From: CBFGTJ01 sp965651815
GTDB lineage: Bacteria > Actinomycetota > Acidimicrobiia > Acidimicrobiales > Microtrichaceae
Direction: 5' to 3'
Length of the DNA: 14,242 nucleotides
Assembly: GCA_965651815.1 (NCBI GenBank)
Contig: CBFGTJ010000074.1
Span: 1-14,242 of the forward strand
Shown here: piece after piece, positions 1 through 6,707 of the stretch
Numbering within the stretch: the first letter of the stretch is position 1
Layout: every line of letters begins with the position of its first letter
Position numbers and translations under genes: made by a program
Notes under the pieces: generated by a model
The model's input: the letters and a program-made list of their open reading frames with translations, nothing else
Told to the model about the DNA's origin: nothing
Database searches by the model: none

Positions 1-8
1 GCGGCCGG

Positions 9-440
9 TCAGGCGGCGTCGGGTGGTGGCTGGGGCGAGAGGCTCGGCGCCTCGTGGCGGTCGTGGCCGTCGCGGCTCGACGAGATCCTCGTCGAGGCGC
101 GCCCTTCGGGCCGGCTGCGCCCGGTCAGCAGCGAGCCGGACGAGGAGTCGAGCTCGAGGAGCTCACCGCCGGTGACCGGTTCGGACGGCTCGTCGACGAT
201 GCGGTGGTAGCGGTCGATGCGGGCGGTCGTGCGCTGCGCGATGAGCCGCTCGTGGGCGACGGCGCGCTCCACCGCGTCGCGCAGGTCGTCCTCGGTGGTC
301 AGCAGGCGCACGCACGAGGGGAGCGGGCCCAGCTCCGTGGCTCTGGGCCGCCGCCGGCGTGCTCGCCGCAAGCGGAGCACGAGGAAGGCACCGAGCAACG
401 TGCACAGCGCCAGGACACCGATCATCCACCACGGGAGCAT
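9..440 (-). CDS. Hypothetical single-pass membrane protein
   Basis: I do not recognise this 143-residue protein. The start was set at the ATG at 440 because an AAGGAGG Shine-Dalgarno sequence lies about six bases upstream; the open frame runs on to 533 but without a comparable site. The N-terminus (residues about 3-25, MLPWWMIGVLALC onwards) is a hydrophobic segment followed at once by an Arg-rich stretch (RLRRARRRR), which by the positive-inside rule predicts a short periplasmic end and a cytosolic tail. The tail holds a probable helix (residues about 48-80, rich in Glu, Arg and Ala) and a polar Ser/Pro-rich C-terminus that is likely disordered. It stands alone, 198 bases downstream of the DUF488 gene on the same strand; I see no clear promoter in that gap. 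The function is unknown. Confidence 0.6.
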   Translation of the reverse strand: MLPWWMIGVLALCTLLGAFLVLRLRRARRRRPRATELGPLPSCVRLLTTEDDLRDAVERAVAHERLIAQRTTARIDRYHRIVDEPSEPVTGGELLELDSSSGSLLTGRSRPEGRASTRISSSRDGHDRHEAPSLSPQPPPDAA

Positions 441-638
441 CTGGCCTCCTTCGTCAGGCGCGTCACCCGAACCCGGCGCTCCACCCGCTCGGCGGTCGTG
501 CCGGCCCGGGTGCCACGTGGATCGTCGAACCACTACTGAACACCCTGTGGCCGTTCGTTGTCGCCGCGATCACCGGAAAAGCCGAACTGTCACCAACTTG
601 CCAACGAGTCGTCACCGGATCGTCGCCTGGGCGGTCCC

Positions 639-1193
639 TCACCCTCCGGACGGCCCCGGGTACTGGACGTGCCGGTCGACGACGACGGCCGCCTCCATCG
701 GGTCGTGGGGTCGCCGCGTGCCGTCGGGGAAGAGGTGCTCCACCCCCACCCCCTCGACCAGCACCAGGTGGTCGGCGACGAGCCGGCGGTGGCACCGCCA
801 CCACAGCGCCTCGGAGCACATGACGGCGAGCGGCCGGTCCGCGAGCTCCAGCAGGCGGTCGATGCCCGAGCGGAACTCCACGGTCGCCATGTGGTCGGCG
901 TAGGCGGCGAACTGGTCGACGCGCCACGCGGTGTTCGGCGAGTCGGGCGAGGGCTTGCGGCGGCCACCGAGCTCGGGCAGCAGCACGTGCTCCACGCCCG
1001 CGTCCCCCAGCCACCGCGCCATCTCCCGGGCGCCGAACCAGGGGTGCCGGCGGCTGCCCGGGTACCGCCGGATGTCCAGGAGGCGCTCGATCCCCGCGCC
1101 CCGCAGCAGCCCGGCGAACTCCTCGGCGCCGAGGTTGCCGTGCCCGACGGTGGTGACGACCGTCGCCGGGCCCTCGCCGGTGGGGGCGGTCAA
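639..1193 (-). CDS. DUF488 family protein
   Basis: This 184-residue protein matches the DUF488 family, whose biochemical role is not established. Family features seen are the N-terminal TTVGHGN motif (residues 14-20), LLDIRRYPGSRRHPWF (about 38-53), LPELGGRR (72-79), and the signature C126-S-E128 followed by C134-H-R136 in the C-terminal half, the conserved Cys/Glu/Cys-His-Arg cluster that suggests a small ligand or metal site. The only start that keeps the whole domain is TTG at 1193, which overlaps the TGA stop of the upstream regulator (TTGA, 4 bases), so translation is probably coupled and both are made from one mRNA. The location is cytosolic: there is no signal peptide or membrane segment. 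The family call is secure, the role in this pair is not. Confidence 0.88.
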   Translation of the reverse strand: MTAPTGEGPATVVTTVGHGNLGAEEFAGLLRGAGIERLLDIRRYPGSRRHPWFGAREMARWLGDAGVEHVLLPELGGRRKPSPDSPNTAWRVDQFAAYADHMATVEFRSGIDRLLELADRPLAVMCSEALWWRCHRRLVADHLVLVEGVGVEHLFPDGTRRPHDPMEAAVVVDRHVQYPGPSGG

Positions 1194-1909
1194 GGGTTCG
1201 CCGCGTGTTCGGGTCGGGTGATCCGCACGCAGCAGTACCCCGGTTCGGGGTCGAGCCGCGCGTCGAAGCCCTCACCCACCCCGAGCCCGTCGAGGCACCC
1301 GGAGAGGAAGTCGAGGTTCATGCCGCACACCAGCTCCCGCTCCTGCTGGGCCAGGCGGTGGAACGGGCAGTTGCGGAGCGCGATCTCGCCGTCGGGCTGC
1401 ACGACGGGTTCGTACCCGTGCTCCTCGAGCGCGACGAGCAACGCCGGCTCCGCGGCGTCGGGCCCGGGTGCCTCGTCCGGCCGCGATCCCTGCCCGGCCT
1501 CGGCGCCCGCGGTGCGCGCGACCTCGGCCAGGCACTCGGTCACGCGCGCGCCCGTGCGGGTCGCGGTCGCCACGGCGCGGGCGAGCAGCGAGCCGGCGAG
1601 GTCGTAGCGTCGGTCGGGGACCGACGCCGCCGTCTCCTCGGCGCTGCGCCGGTACAGCTTCGCGGGGCGCCCCGCGCCCGGTCCGCCCCGCCCGGCGGGT
1701 CGCTCGAACTTGACCTCGACCAGGCCGGCCTCGGCGAGCTTGTCGAGGTGGAAGGCCGCGACCGAGCGCGGCAGGTCCAGTTCCTCGGCGGCGGCGTCCC
1801 TGCCGGTCCAGTCACCCCGTCGGGCGACGAGGTCGTACAGGGCCCGGCGGGTGGGCTGGTCGAGCGACGCGAGGCCGCTGATGTTCCGCTGCAACCGGTC
1901 CGGGGCCAT
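1190..1909 (-). CDS. Winged-helix regulator with cysteine-rich C-terminal sensor (SufR/ArsR-like)
   Basis: This is a 239-residue transcription factor. Residues about 13-70 form a winged helix-turn-helix (LASLDQPTRRALYDLV, then SVAAFHLDKLAEAGLV as recognition helix), followed by a Gly/Pro-rich wing with GRPAKLYRRS (80-89), as in ArsR/SufR-type proteins. The C-terminal domain carries C181-P-F, C195, C205 and C226-C227, spaced C-x13-C-x30-CC. SufR-type regulators bind a [4Fe-4S] cluster through a similar set of cysteines, so a redox or iron-sulfur sensor is inferred. The start is uncertain: GTG at 1942 is also in frame, but a -10 box at 1917-1922 lies seven bases before ATG 1909, which suggests a leaderless message beginning at 1909. 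It is coupled to the DUF488 gene and divergent from the DoxX-like gene, its likely target along with itself. Confidence 0.82.
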   Translation of the reverse strand: MAPDRLQRNISGLASLDQPTRRALYDLVARRGDWTGRDAAAEELDLPRSVAAFHLDKLAEAGLVEVKFERPAGRGGPGAGRPAKLYRRSAEETAASVPDRRYDLAGSLLARAVATATRTGARVTECLAEVARTAGAEAGQGSRPDEAPGPDAAEPALLVALEEHGYEPVVQPDGEIALRNCPFHRLAQQERELVCGMNLDFLSGCLDGLGVGEGFDARLDPEPGYCCVRITRPEHAANP

Positions 1910-1916
1910 GCCTCGA

Positions 1917-1944
1917 ATTCTAAAACCAATGACCGTTGACACAA
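1917..1944 (-). promoter_or_regulatory. Predicted leaderless promoter of the regulator gene
   Basis: Read on the minus strand, TTGTGT (1944-1939) is followed after 16 bases by TAGAAT (1922-1917), a good -10 box. Transcription would start at about 1910, right at the ATG at 1909. The weak -35 lowers confidence. The -35 shares three bases with the -35 of the opposing DoxX promoter, so RNA polymerase should not be able to occupy both at once. Confidence 0.45.
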
Positions 1945-1964
1945 GCGCGGGTCGCGTTTCTAAT
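1936..1964 (+). promoter_or_regulatory. Housekeeping-type promoter of the DoxX-like gene
   Basis: A perfect TTGACA (1936-1941) is separated by exactly 17 bases from TCTAAT (1959-1964), one mismatch from TATAAT. It sits in the most AT-rich segment of the window. Transcription would start near 1971, giving a leader of about 26 bases with an AGAGGAGGT ribosome site at 1984-1991. Two similar AT-rich stretches, beginning TTCTAA at 1918 and 1959 (one over each -10 box), could be operator half-sites, but that is speculative. Confidence 0.7.
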
Positions 1965-1996
1965 GAAAACTGAGACTGCTTTTAGAGGAGGTCCCC

Positions 1997-2455
1997 ATGG
2001 CACACACACCGACGATCCAGCGCCCAGGGCCGGCGCCGCTGGAGGGGCACGAGCTCGGGAACCCTGCGTTCCAGGCCTTCACGCTCCTGCGGATCGGGTT
2101 CACCGTCGCCCCGATCCTGTTCGGCCTCGACAAGTTCCTCGACTGGCTCGTGGACTGGCAGACGTACCTCGCGCCCCGGTTCGACGACCTCATTCCCGGC
2201 AACGCGCACCAGGCGATGCTCGCCGTCGGCGTGATCGAGATCGTGGCCGGCCTCGTCGTCGCCGTGCGTCCCCGGTTCGGGGGCTACCTCGTGGCCGCCT
2301 GGCTCGGCGGGATCATCGTGAACCTGCTGGTGCTGGCCGACCACTACGACGTCGCGCTGCGCGACTTCGGCCTGCTGCTCGCCGCCCTGACCCTCGCCCG
2401 GCTGGCGGTGGTCTTCGACCAGCGGCACACGCCGGCGACCGCCGCATCCCGCTGA
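1997..2455 (+). CDS. DoxX-like membrane protein
   Basis: This is a 152-residue integral membrane protein with four predicted transmembrane helices (about 25-45, 71-90, 95-114 and 121-139). The first helix and its continuation (LLRIGFTVAPILFGLDKF) and the segment GVIEIVAGLVVAV resemble the DoxX/DoxD-like superfamily, whose members include subunits of thiosulfate:quinone oxidoreductase and membrane components linked to thiol and superoxide stress. The start ATG has a strong AGAGGAGGT site five bases upstream. It has its own near-consensus promoter and is divergent from the cysteine-rich regulator, which suggests redox-dependent control. It converges on the pirin gene with 18 bases between stops. 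The catalytic role and partners are unknown; an assignment to a specific DoxX subfamily is not secure. Confidence 0.75.
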   Translation: MAHTPTIQRPGPAPLEGHELGNPAFQAFTLLRIGFTVAPILFGLDKFLDWLVDWQTYLAPRFDDLIPGNAHQAMLAVGVIEIVAGLVVAVRPRFGGYLVAAWLGGIIVNLLVLADHYDVALRDFGLLLAALTLARLAVVFDQRHTPATAASR

Positions 2456-2479
2456 CCCGTCGCAGGACCGTCGTCAGCG
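2450..2479. terminator. Possible shared hairpin between convergent DoxX and pirin genes
   Basis: CGCTGAC (2450-2456) and GTCAGCG (2473-2479) form a perfect 7-bp inverted repeat with a 16-base loop. Both stop codons lie inside the arms, so each message would end in the stem. The loop is long and there is no T-tract, so this is a weak bidirectional terminator candidate. Confidence 0.3.
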
Positions 2480-3247
2480 CAGCGTCGCGTACATCTCCCA
2501 GGCGAGCACCTCGGCGTCCTCGACGGCCTCCATGCGGCGCTCGCCGGCGGCGGTCAGGCGTGCGGCGTCGCCCTCGTGCAGCAGCCCGGCACCCTCGAGC
2601 TCGACGGTGCCCCTCGCCACGAAGAGGTGGACGAACGGCGCGTCCGGCAGGTGCACGGTGCCGCCGGCCCCGAGACGGGAGGCGTGCAGGGCCGCGTAGC
2701 GGTTCCTGATGCGGATCGCGGTCTGCGAGGCGTGCTCCGGCATGCCCGACGCGACCGTCACGAGCCCGCCCTTCGCGAGCTCGTCGCTGATGTCGAGCTG
2801 CTCGTAGCCGGGGTCGATGCCCTGCTCGTCCGGCACCACCCACATCTGGATGAACCGCACCGGCTCGTCGTGGGCCGGGCCGCCCACGTGGCGCCACGAG
2901 TCGTTCTTCTCCGAGTGGAGGATCCCGGTGCCGGCGCTCATCCGCTGCGCGAGGCCCGGGTGGATCACCCCGCTGTGGCCCTCGGAGTCCTGGTGCACGA
3001 GCGAGCCCTCGAGCACCCAGGTGACGATCTCCATGTCGCGGTGCGGGTGCGTCTCGAACCCGGTCCCCGGCAGCACGATGTCGTCGTTGCTGACCATCAG
3101 CACGCCGTGGTGGGTGTTGGTGGGGTCCCAGTGCTGGCTGAACGAGAACGAGTGCTTGGAGTCCAGCCACCCGATCCGGGTGGTGAAGCGGTCCTCCGCG
3201 CGTCGCACGTCGACGGCGGGGCGAGGTCGTTGGGCGGTGTCGGACAT
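2474..3247 (-). CDS. Pirin family cupin protein
   Basis: This is a 257-residue two-cupin protein of the pirin family. The N-terminal cupin has THPHRDME with H67 and H69 and then ILHSEKN with H111 and E113, matching the His-x-His...His-x-Glu metal site of human pirin and the bacterial quercetinase YhhW; a mononuclear Fe, Mn or Cu site is therefore expected. The C-terminal half (MPEHASQTAIRIRNRYAAL onward) is the second, metal-free cupin. Pirins act as quercetin 2,3-dioxygenases in vitro or as redox-sensitive regulators, so the physiological substrate is open. The start was set at ATG 3247 because GGAGG sits five bases upstream; an ATG four codons earlier overlaps that site. Location is cytosolic. 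A perfect dyad at 3280-3298 lies just upstream. Confidence 0.92.
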   Translation of the reverse strand: MSDTAQRPRPAVDVRRAEDRFTTRIGWLDSKHSFSFSQHWDPTNTHHGVLMVSNDDIVLPGTGFETHPHRDMEIVTWVLEGSLVHQDSEGHSGVIHPGLAQRMSAGTGILHSEKNDSWRHVGGPAHDEPVRFIQMWVVPDEQGIDPGYEQLDISDELAKGGLVTVASGMPEHASQTAIRIRNRYAALHASRLGAGGTVHLPDAPFVHLFVARGTVELEGAGLLHEGDAARLTAAGERRMEAVEDAEVLAWEMYATLR

Positions 3248-3279
3248 CTCGGCCTCCATGGGTGGATGTCACGTCAACC

Positions 3280-3298
3280 ACATGGCCCGGTGCCATGT
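3280..3298. promoter_or_regulatory. Dyad in the pirin / crotonase divergent region
   Basis: ACATGGC and GCCATGT form a perfect 7-bp inverted repeat around a 5-base spacer (CCGGT), 33 bases upstream of the pirin start. The 19-bp size and symmetric form suit a dimeric repressor site. No matching regulator can be named, and I could not find a convincing pirin promoter next to it. Confidence 0.3.
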
Positions 3299-3362
3299 TC
3301 CGTGCGCGGCTCCGCGACCGACGGTACCCGCCGTCCCCACCTGCGGGACGGCGAACGGTGCC

Positions 3363-3368
3363 TAGGCT
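3363..3368 (+). promoter_or_regulatory. -10 box of a leaderless crotonase-family message
   Basis: TAGGCT lies six bases before the GTG start at 3375, the spacing expected when transcription begins at the start codon. There is no Shine-Dalgarno sequence before this GTG, which supports leaderless expression. No good -35 is visible. Confidence 0.35.
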
Positions 3369-3374
3369 GCCGGC

Positions 3375-4193
3375 GTGGACAGCGCAGCAGACCTCGACCA
3401 GCTCACGACCCTCGGCGTGGAGGTGGGCGACGGCGTCGCGACCGTCACCCTCCAGCGTCCAGAGGTGCACAACGCCTTCGACCCGACGATGGTCGAGGAG
3501 CTCGCGTCGGTGTGGCAGGCGCTGCGGGCCGACCCCGAGGTCCGGGCGATCGTGCTGACCGGCAGCGGCGACAAGGCGTTCTGCACCGGCATCGACCGGT
3601 CGACCGTGCCCGAGTTCGAGTCGAGCGACCTGACCTACGACCCGTTCACCTACGAGGACCCCGGCAAGCAGCTCGGCCCCAAGAGCCAGGGGTGCTGGAA
3701 GCCGGTCATCGCCGCGGTGAACGGCATGGCCTGCGGCGGCGCCTTCTACATGATCGCCGAGGCGGACATCGTCATCGCCGCCGAGCACGCCACCTTCTTC
3801 GACCCCCACGTGACCTACGGCATGGTCGCGGCGTACGAGCCCATCCTGCTACTGCGGCGCATGCCCTTCGGCGACGTGCTGCGCATGGCGCTGACGGGGA
3901 TCCACGAGCGCATCAGCGCCGACACCGCGCTGCGCCTCGGGCTCGTCAGCGAGGTGCTGCCCGCGGAGGAACTGCTCGCCGGCGCACGCGACCTCGCCGG
4001 GCGCATCGCCTCCCAGCCGCCCCTCGCCGTGCAGGCGACCCTGCGGACCCTGTGGGCGGCGAAGGACCTGCCGGGCGGGCAGGCGGTCGACCTGGGCAAC
4101 GTCTTCCTCCAGCTGGGCGCGTCCCCCGACGCGCTGGTCGAGGGCAACGAGACGTTCCGCTCCGGTGAGCGCCCGAAGCCGCGGATCCGCTGA
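3375..4193 (+). CDS. Enoyl-CoA hydratase/isomerase (crotonase) family protein
   Basis: This 272-residue protein has the crotonase fold: LQRPEVHNAFD (26-36), the first oxyanion-hole segment AFCTGIDRS (68-76) and the second, NGMACGGAFYM (116-126). It would bind an acyl-CoA in the cytosol. Aligning by eye with rat enoyl-CoA hydratase, the two catalytic glutamates (E144 and E164) fall at about Y125 and H145 (within FFDPHVTYG), so classical hydration is doubtful; an isomerase, hydrolase, ring-cleaving or non-catalytic role is possible. A stretch at residues 80-108 (EFESSDLTYDPFTYEDPG) follows the first oxyanion segment and may shape the substrate pocket. GTG 3375 was chosen because it directly precedes the domain and lies six bases after a TAGGCT box. 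The gene is 49 bases upstream of the luciferase-family oxidoreductase. Confidence 0.88.
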   Translation: MDSAADLDQLTTLGVEVGDGVATVTLQRPEVHNAFDPTMVEELASVWQALRADPEVRAIVLTGSGDKAFCTGIDRSTVPEFESSDLTYDPFTYEDPGKQLGPKSQGCWKPVIAAVNGMACGGAFYMIAEADIVIAAEHATFFDPHVTYGMVAAYEPILLLRRMPFGDVLRMALTGIHERISADTALRLGLVSEVLPAEELLAGARDLAGRIASQPPLAVQATLRTLWAAKDLPGGQAVDLGNVFLQLGASPDALVEGNETFRSGERPKPRIR

Positions 4194-4242
4194 GCCGGCG
4201 CCACCGGCGGAATACGGAACCCGAATGCTGGTTGACGAACAC

Positions 4243-5256
4243 ATGTCCTCCCCGCGCGTCCCCCTCTCGATCCTCGACCTCGCCGTGGTCAACCGGCGCA
4301 GCACCGTCGCCGAGGCGCTGCACGCCACGGTCGACCTCGCCCGCCGCGCCGAGGCCCGGGGCTACGCGCGGGTCTGGTACGCGGAGCACCACAACATCTC
4401 CACGATCGCCTCGTCCGCGACGAGCGTGCTGATCGCCCACGTGGCCGCCCACACCTCGACGATCCGGCTGGGCGCCGGCGGGGTGATGCTGCCGAACCAC
4501 GCACCGCTCACGATCGCCGAGCAGTTCGGCACCCTCGCCGAGCTCCACCCCGGCCGCATCGACCTCGGCCTCGGTCGGGCGCCGGGCACCGACCAGGTCA
4601 CCATGCAGGCGCTGCGCCGCGGTGCGCTGTCGGCCGAGACGTTCCCCGAGGACGTGCTCGAGCTCCAGGGCTACCTCACCGGCCGCAGCCGCGTCCCCGG
4701 GGTGAAGGCCACGCCCGGTCACGGCACCAACGTGCCGCTCTACATCCTCGGGTCCTCCCTCTACGGGGCACAGCTCGCCGCGGCGCTGGGCCTGCCCTAC
4801 GGGTTCGCCTCGCACTTCGCCCCGCAGGCGCTGCGCGACGCGGTCGCGATCTACCGGCGCCAGTTCCGCCCGTCCGAGCAGCTCGCCGAGCCCTACGTCA
4901 TCGCCGGGGTCAACGTGATCGCCTCCGACACCCAGGACGACGCGGACGCCCAGTTCCTGCGCGTGCGCCGCGCGCGGGTCGGGCTCATCCTCGGGCGCGA
5001 CCAGGAGCTGAGCGACGAGGACGCCGACGCGATCCTCGCGTCGCCGCAGGGCCGCCAGGTCGAGCAGATGGTGAAGTACACCGCCGTCGGAACGCCCGAC
5101 GTCGTCCGCAAGTACCTCGAGGAGTTCAAGGACCACGCCGACGCGGACGAGCTGATGGTCGTGCACTCCTCACCCGGGCCCGAGCAGCGGCTCCGCTCGC
5201 TCGACCTGCTCGCGGACGCGTGGGAGCTCGAGCCGCGCGAGCCCGCCGCGGGCTGA
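4243..5256 (+). CDS. LLM-class flavin-dependent oxidoreductase, YhbW/MsnO8-like
   Basis: This 337-residue protein is a luciferase-like TIM barrel that uses reduced FMN (or F420 in some relatives). It follows E. coli YhbW closely over its length: LSILDLA (8-14), GYARVWYAEHHN (40-51), ATSVLIAHVAAH (59-70), GAGGVMLPNHAPL (77-89), IAEQFGTL, HPGRIDLGLGRAPGTDQ (102-118), LGSSLYGAQLAAALGLP (169-185) and FASHFAP (188-194). The specific substrate of this subgroup is unknown. ATG 4243 gives an N-terminus that matches YhbW in length; ATG 4225 (six codons earlier) is the alternative, and neither has a strong ribosome site. The stop lies in the loop of a hairpin shared with the convergent metallo-hydrolase gene. 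It may be co-transcribed with the crotonase gene. The YhbW-type assignment is strong, the reaction is not known. Confidence 0.92.
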   Translation: MSSPRVPLSILDLAVVNRRSTVAEALHATVDLARRAEARGYARVWYAEHHNISTIASSATSVLIAHVAAHTSTIRLGAGGVMLPNHAPLTIAEQFGTLAELHPGRIDLGLGRAPGTDQVTMQALRRGALSAETFPEDVLELQGYLTGRSRVPGVKATPGHGTNVPLYILGSSLYGAQLAAALGLPYGFASHFAPQALRDAVAIYRRQFRPSEQLAEPYVIAGVNVIASDTQDDADAQFLRVRRARVGLILGRDQELSDEDADAILASPQGRQVEQMVKYTAVGTPDVVRKYLEEFKDHADADELMVVHSSPGPEQRLRSLDLLADAWELEPREPAAG

Positions 5257-5269
5257 CCCCGCCCGCGGC
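5245..5269. terminator. Hairpin between convergent genes, likely bidirectional terminator
   Basis: GCCGCGGGC (5245-5253) pairs perfectly with GCCCGCGGC (5261-5269) around the loop TGACCCC, which contains the stop of the flavin oxidoreductase gene; the stop of the opposing metallo-hydrolase gene begins at the very next base. A 9-bp all-GC stem exactly between two convergent stops fits a shared terminator, though no T-tract follows. Confidence 0.5.
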
Positions 5270-6673
5270 TCAGCCCTGCGGTGCCGGGTCCGTCGCGGCG
5301 TGCGCCTGCGCCCAGGCGCCGTACCCGCCGAGGAGGTCGGACACGTCCTCAGCGCCCAGCGCGCGCAGCAGGCTCGCCGCGACCGACGAGCGGTAGCCAC
5401 CGGCGCAGTAGGCGACGATCGGCCGATCGAGGTCGAGGGAGCCGACCGCGTCGCGCAGCTCGGCGAGCGGGATCGCGACCGCGCCGGGGATCGACCCCAG
5501 CGCGTGCTCACCGGGGCCGCGCACGTCGACCACCTGGACGTCGTGCCGCCCGACCACCTCGTCGAAGGTCCCGACCTGGAGCCGCGAGGCCTGCCGGGCG
5601 ACCTCGGGCCGCTCGACCAGGCGGGCGGCGCCGCCGTCGAGGTGGCCGAGGACGTCGTCGAAGCCGATGCGCGCCAGCCGCACCTTCGCCTCCCGCTCGG
5701 TGCCCGGGTCCGACACGAGCACGATCGTGGTGCCGGGCGGCACCACCGAGCCGACGTACTCGGCGTAGCGCCCGTTCACCCCGACGTTGATCGAGCCGGC
5801 GAGGTGGCCCGCCGCGAAGTCCGAGGGGTCGCGGGTGTCGAGCACGAGCGCGCCGTCGGCCTGCGCGGCGAGGACCTCGTCGAGTGACATCGGGCGGGGC
5901 GGGTCGGTGTCCATCAGCGCGCGGTCCGCCTTGTTGAGACCGGCGTCGAACCCGAAGTACGAGGGGGTGCTCGGTTGTCCGGCGGTGACGACGCGGACGA
6001 AGTCCTCGACGTCCATCGGCTGCAGGGCGTAGTTGGCCGACCGCTGCTCGCCGATCGTCGACACCGTCTCGGTCGACAGGTGCTTTCCGCACGCGGAGCC
6101 GGCGCCGTGGCCGGGGAAGACCCGGGTCGCGTCGGGCAGCGACAGGAGTTGCTCGTGCAGGGAGGCGTGCAGCTGGCGGGCGAGCTCCTCCGAGGTGACG
6201 CCCACCGACGCGAGCAGGTCGGGGCGGCCGACGTCGCCGACGAAGAGCGTGTCGCCGGTGAGCACCCCGTAGGGCACGTCGTCGGCGCCGCGCTCCCACA
6301 CGACGATGCAAATGGACTCGGGGGTGTGCCCCGGGGTCTCCCGGAACTCGAGCACGACCCCCGTCTCGGGGTCGCCGAGGGCGATCCGGTCGCCGGTGCG
6401 CACCCGCCGGATCGGGAACCGGGGCTGCGCCGCGGCGCCGTAGACGATCTCCGCGCCCGTGGCCTCGGCCAGCTCGAGGTGCCCGGAGAGGAAGTCGGCG
6501 TGGAAGTGCGTCTCGATCACGTAGCGGATCTCGAGGCCCTCGGCGGCGGCGTCGTCCAGGTACTCCTGGACGTCGCGGCGCGGGTCGACGACGGCGGCCA
6601 CCCTGGAGTCGAGGTCCGCGACCAGGTAGCTCGCCTGGGACAAGCAGTCCAGGTAGTACTGCGTGAACCTCAC
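5270..6673 (-). CDS. Metallo-beta-lactamase fold hydrolase with two rhodanese domains (persulfide dioxygenase-like)
   Basis: This is a 467-residue three-domain protein. Residues 1-235 are a metallo-beta-lactamase domain with H56-x-H58-x-D60 and H65 (THFHADFLSGH), H116 (TPGHTPES), D141 (GDTLFVGDVGRPDLL) and H189 (FPGHGAG), resembling ETHE1/Blh persulfide dioxygenases, which oxidise glutathione (or mycothiol) persulfide to sulfite using a mononuclear iron. Residues about 262-355 are a first rhodanese domain where the catalytic loop position reads VSDPGTE without cysteine, hence probably inactive. Residues about 365-460 are a second rhodanese with C423 (YCAGGYRS), active-looking. GTG 6673 was chosen: GGGGAGGAG lies six bases upstream and the family begins MRFTQYYLDCLSQASY; GTG 6706 is also in frame. 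It is cytosolic, last gene of the probable operon, 34 bases after the VOC gene. A role in sulfane-sulfur or persulfide detoxification is inferred. Confidence 0.93.
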   Translation of the reverse strand: MRFTQYYLDCLSQASYLVADLDSRVAAVVDPRRDVQEYLDDAAAEGLEIRYVIETHFHADFLSGHLELAEATGAEIVYGAAAQPRFPIRRVRTGDRIALGDPETGVVLEFRETPGHTPESICIVVWERGADDVPYGVLTGDTLFVGDVGRPDLLASVGVTSEELARQLHASLHEQLLSLPDATRVFPGHGAGSACGKHLSTETVSTIGEQRSANYALQPMDVEDFVRVVTAGQPSTPSYFGFDAGLNKADRALMDTDPPRPMSLDEVLAAQADGALVLDTRDPSDFAAGHLAGSINVGVNGRYAEYVGSVVPPGTTIVLVSDPGTEREAKVRLARIGFDDVLGHLDGGAARLVERPEVARQASRLQVGTFDEVVGRHDVQVVDVRGPGEHALGSIPGAVAIPLAELRDAVGSLDLDRPIVAYCAGGYRSSVAASLLRALGAEDVSDLLGGYGAWAQAHAATDPAPQG

Positions 6674-6707
6674 GTCGCGCTCCTCCCCGGCACGGCGGTC
6701 CGTCACC

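Noticed and set aside
441..638. Possible short gene or promoter in the gap between the small membrane protein and DUF488
   Set aside because: Plus-strand frames here have no ribosome site or recognisable domain, and no -35/-10 pair for the minus-strand gene was convincing.
5270..6673. Glyoxalase II (GloB) as identity of the metallo-hydrolase
   Set aside because: The GDTLFVGDVGRPDLL segment and fused rhodanese domains fit the ETHE1/Blh persulfide dioxygenase side of the family better than GloB, although activity is unproven.
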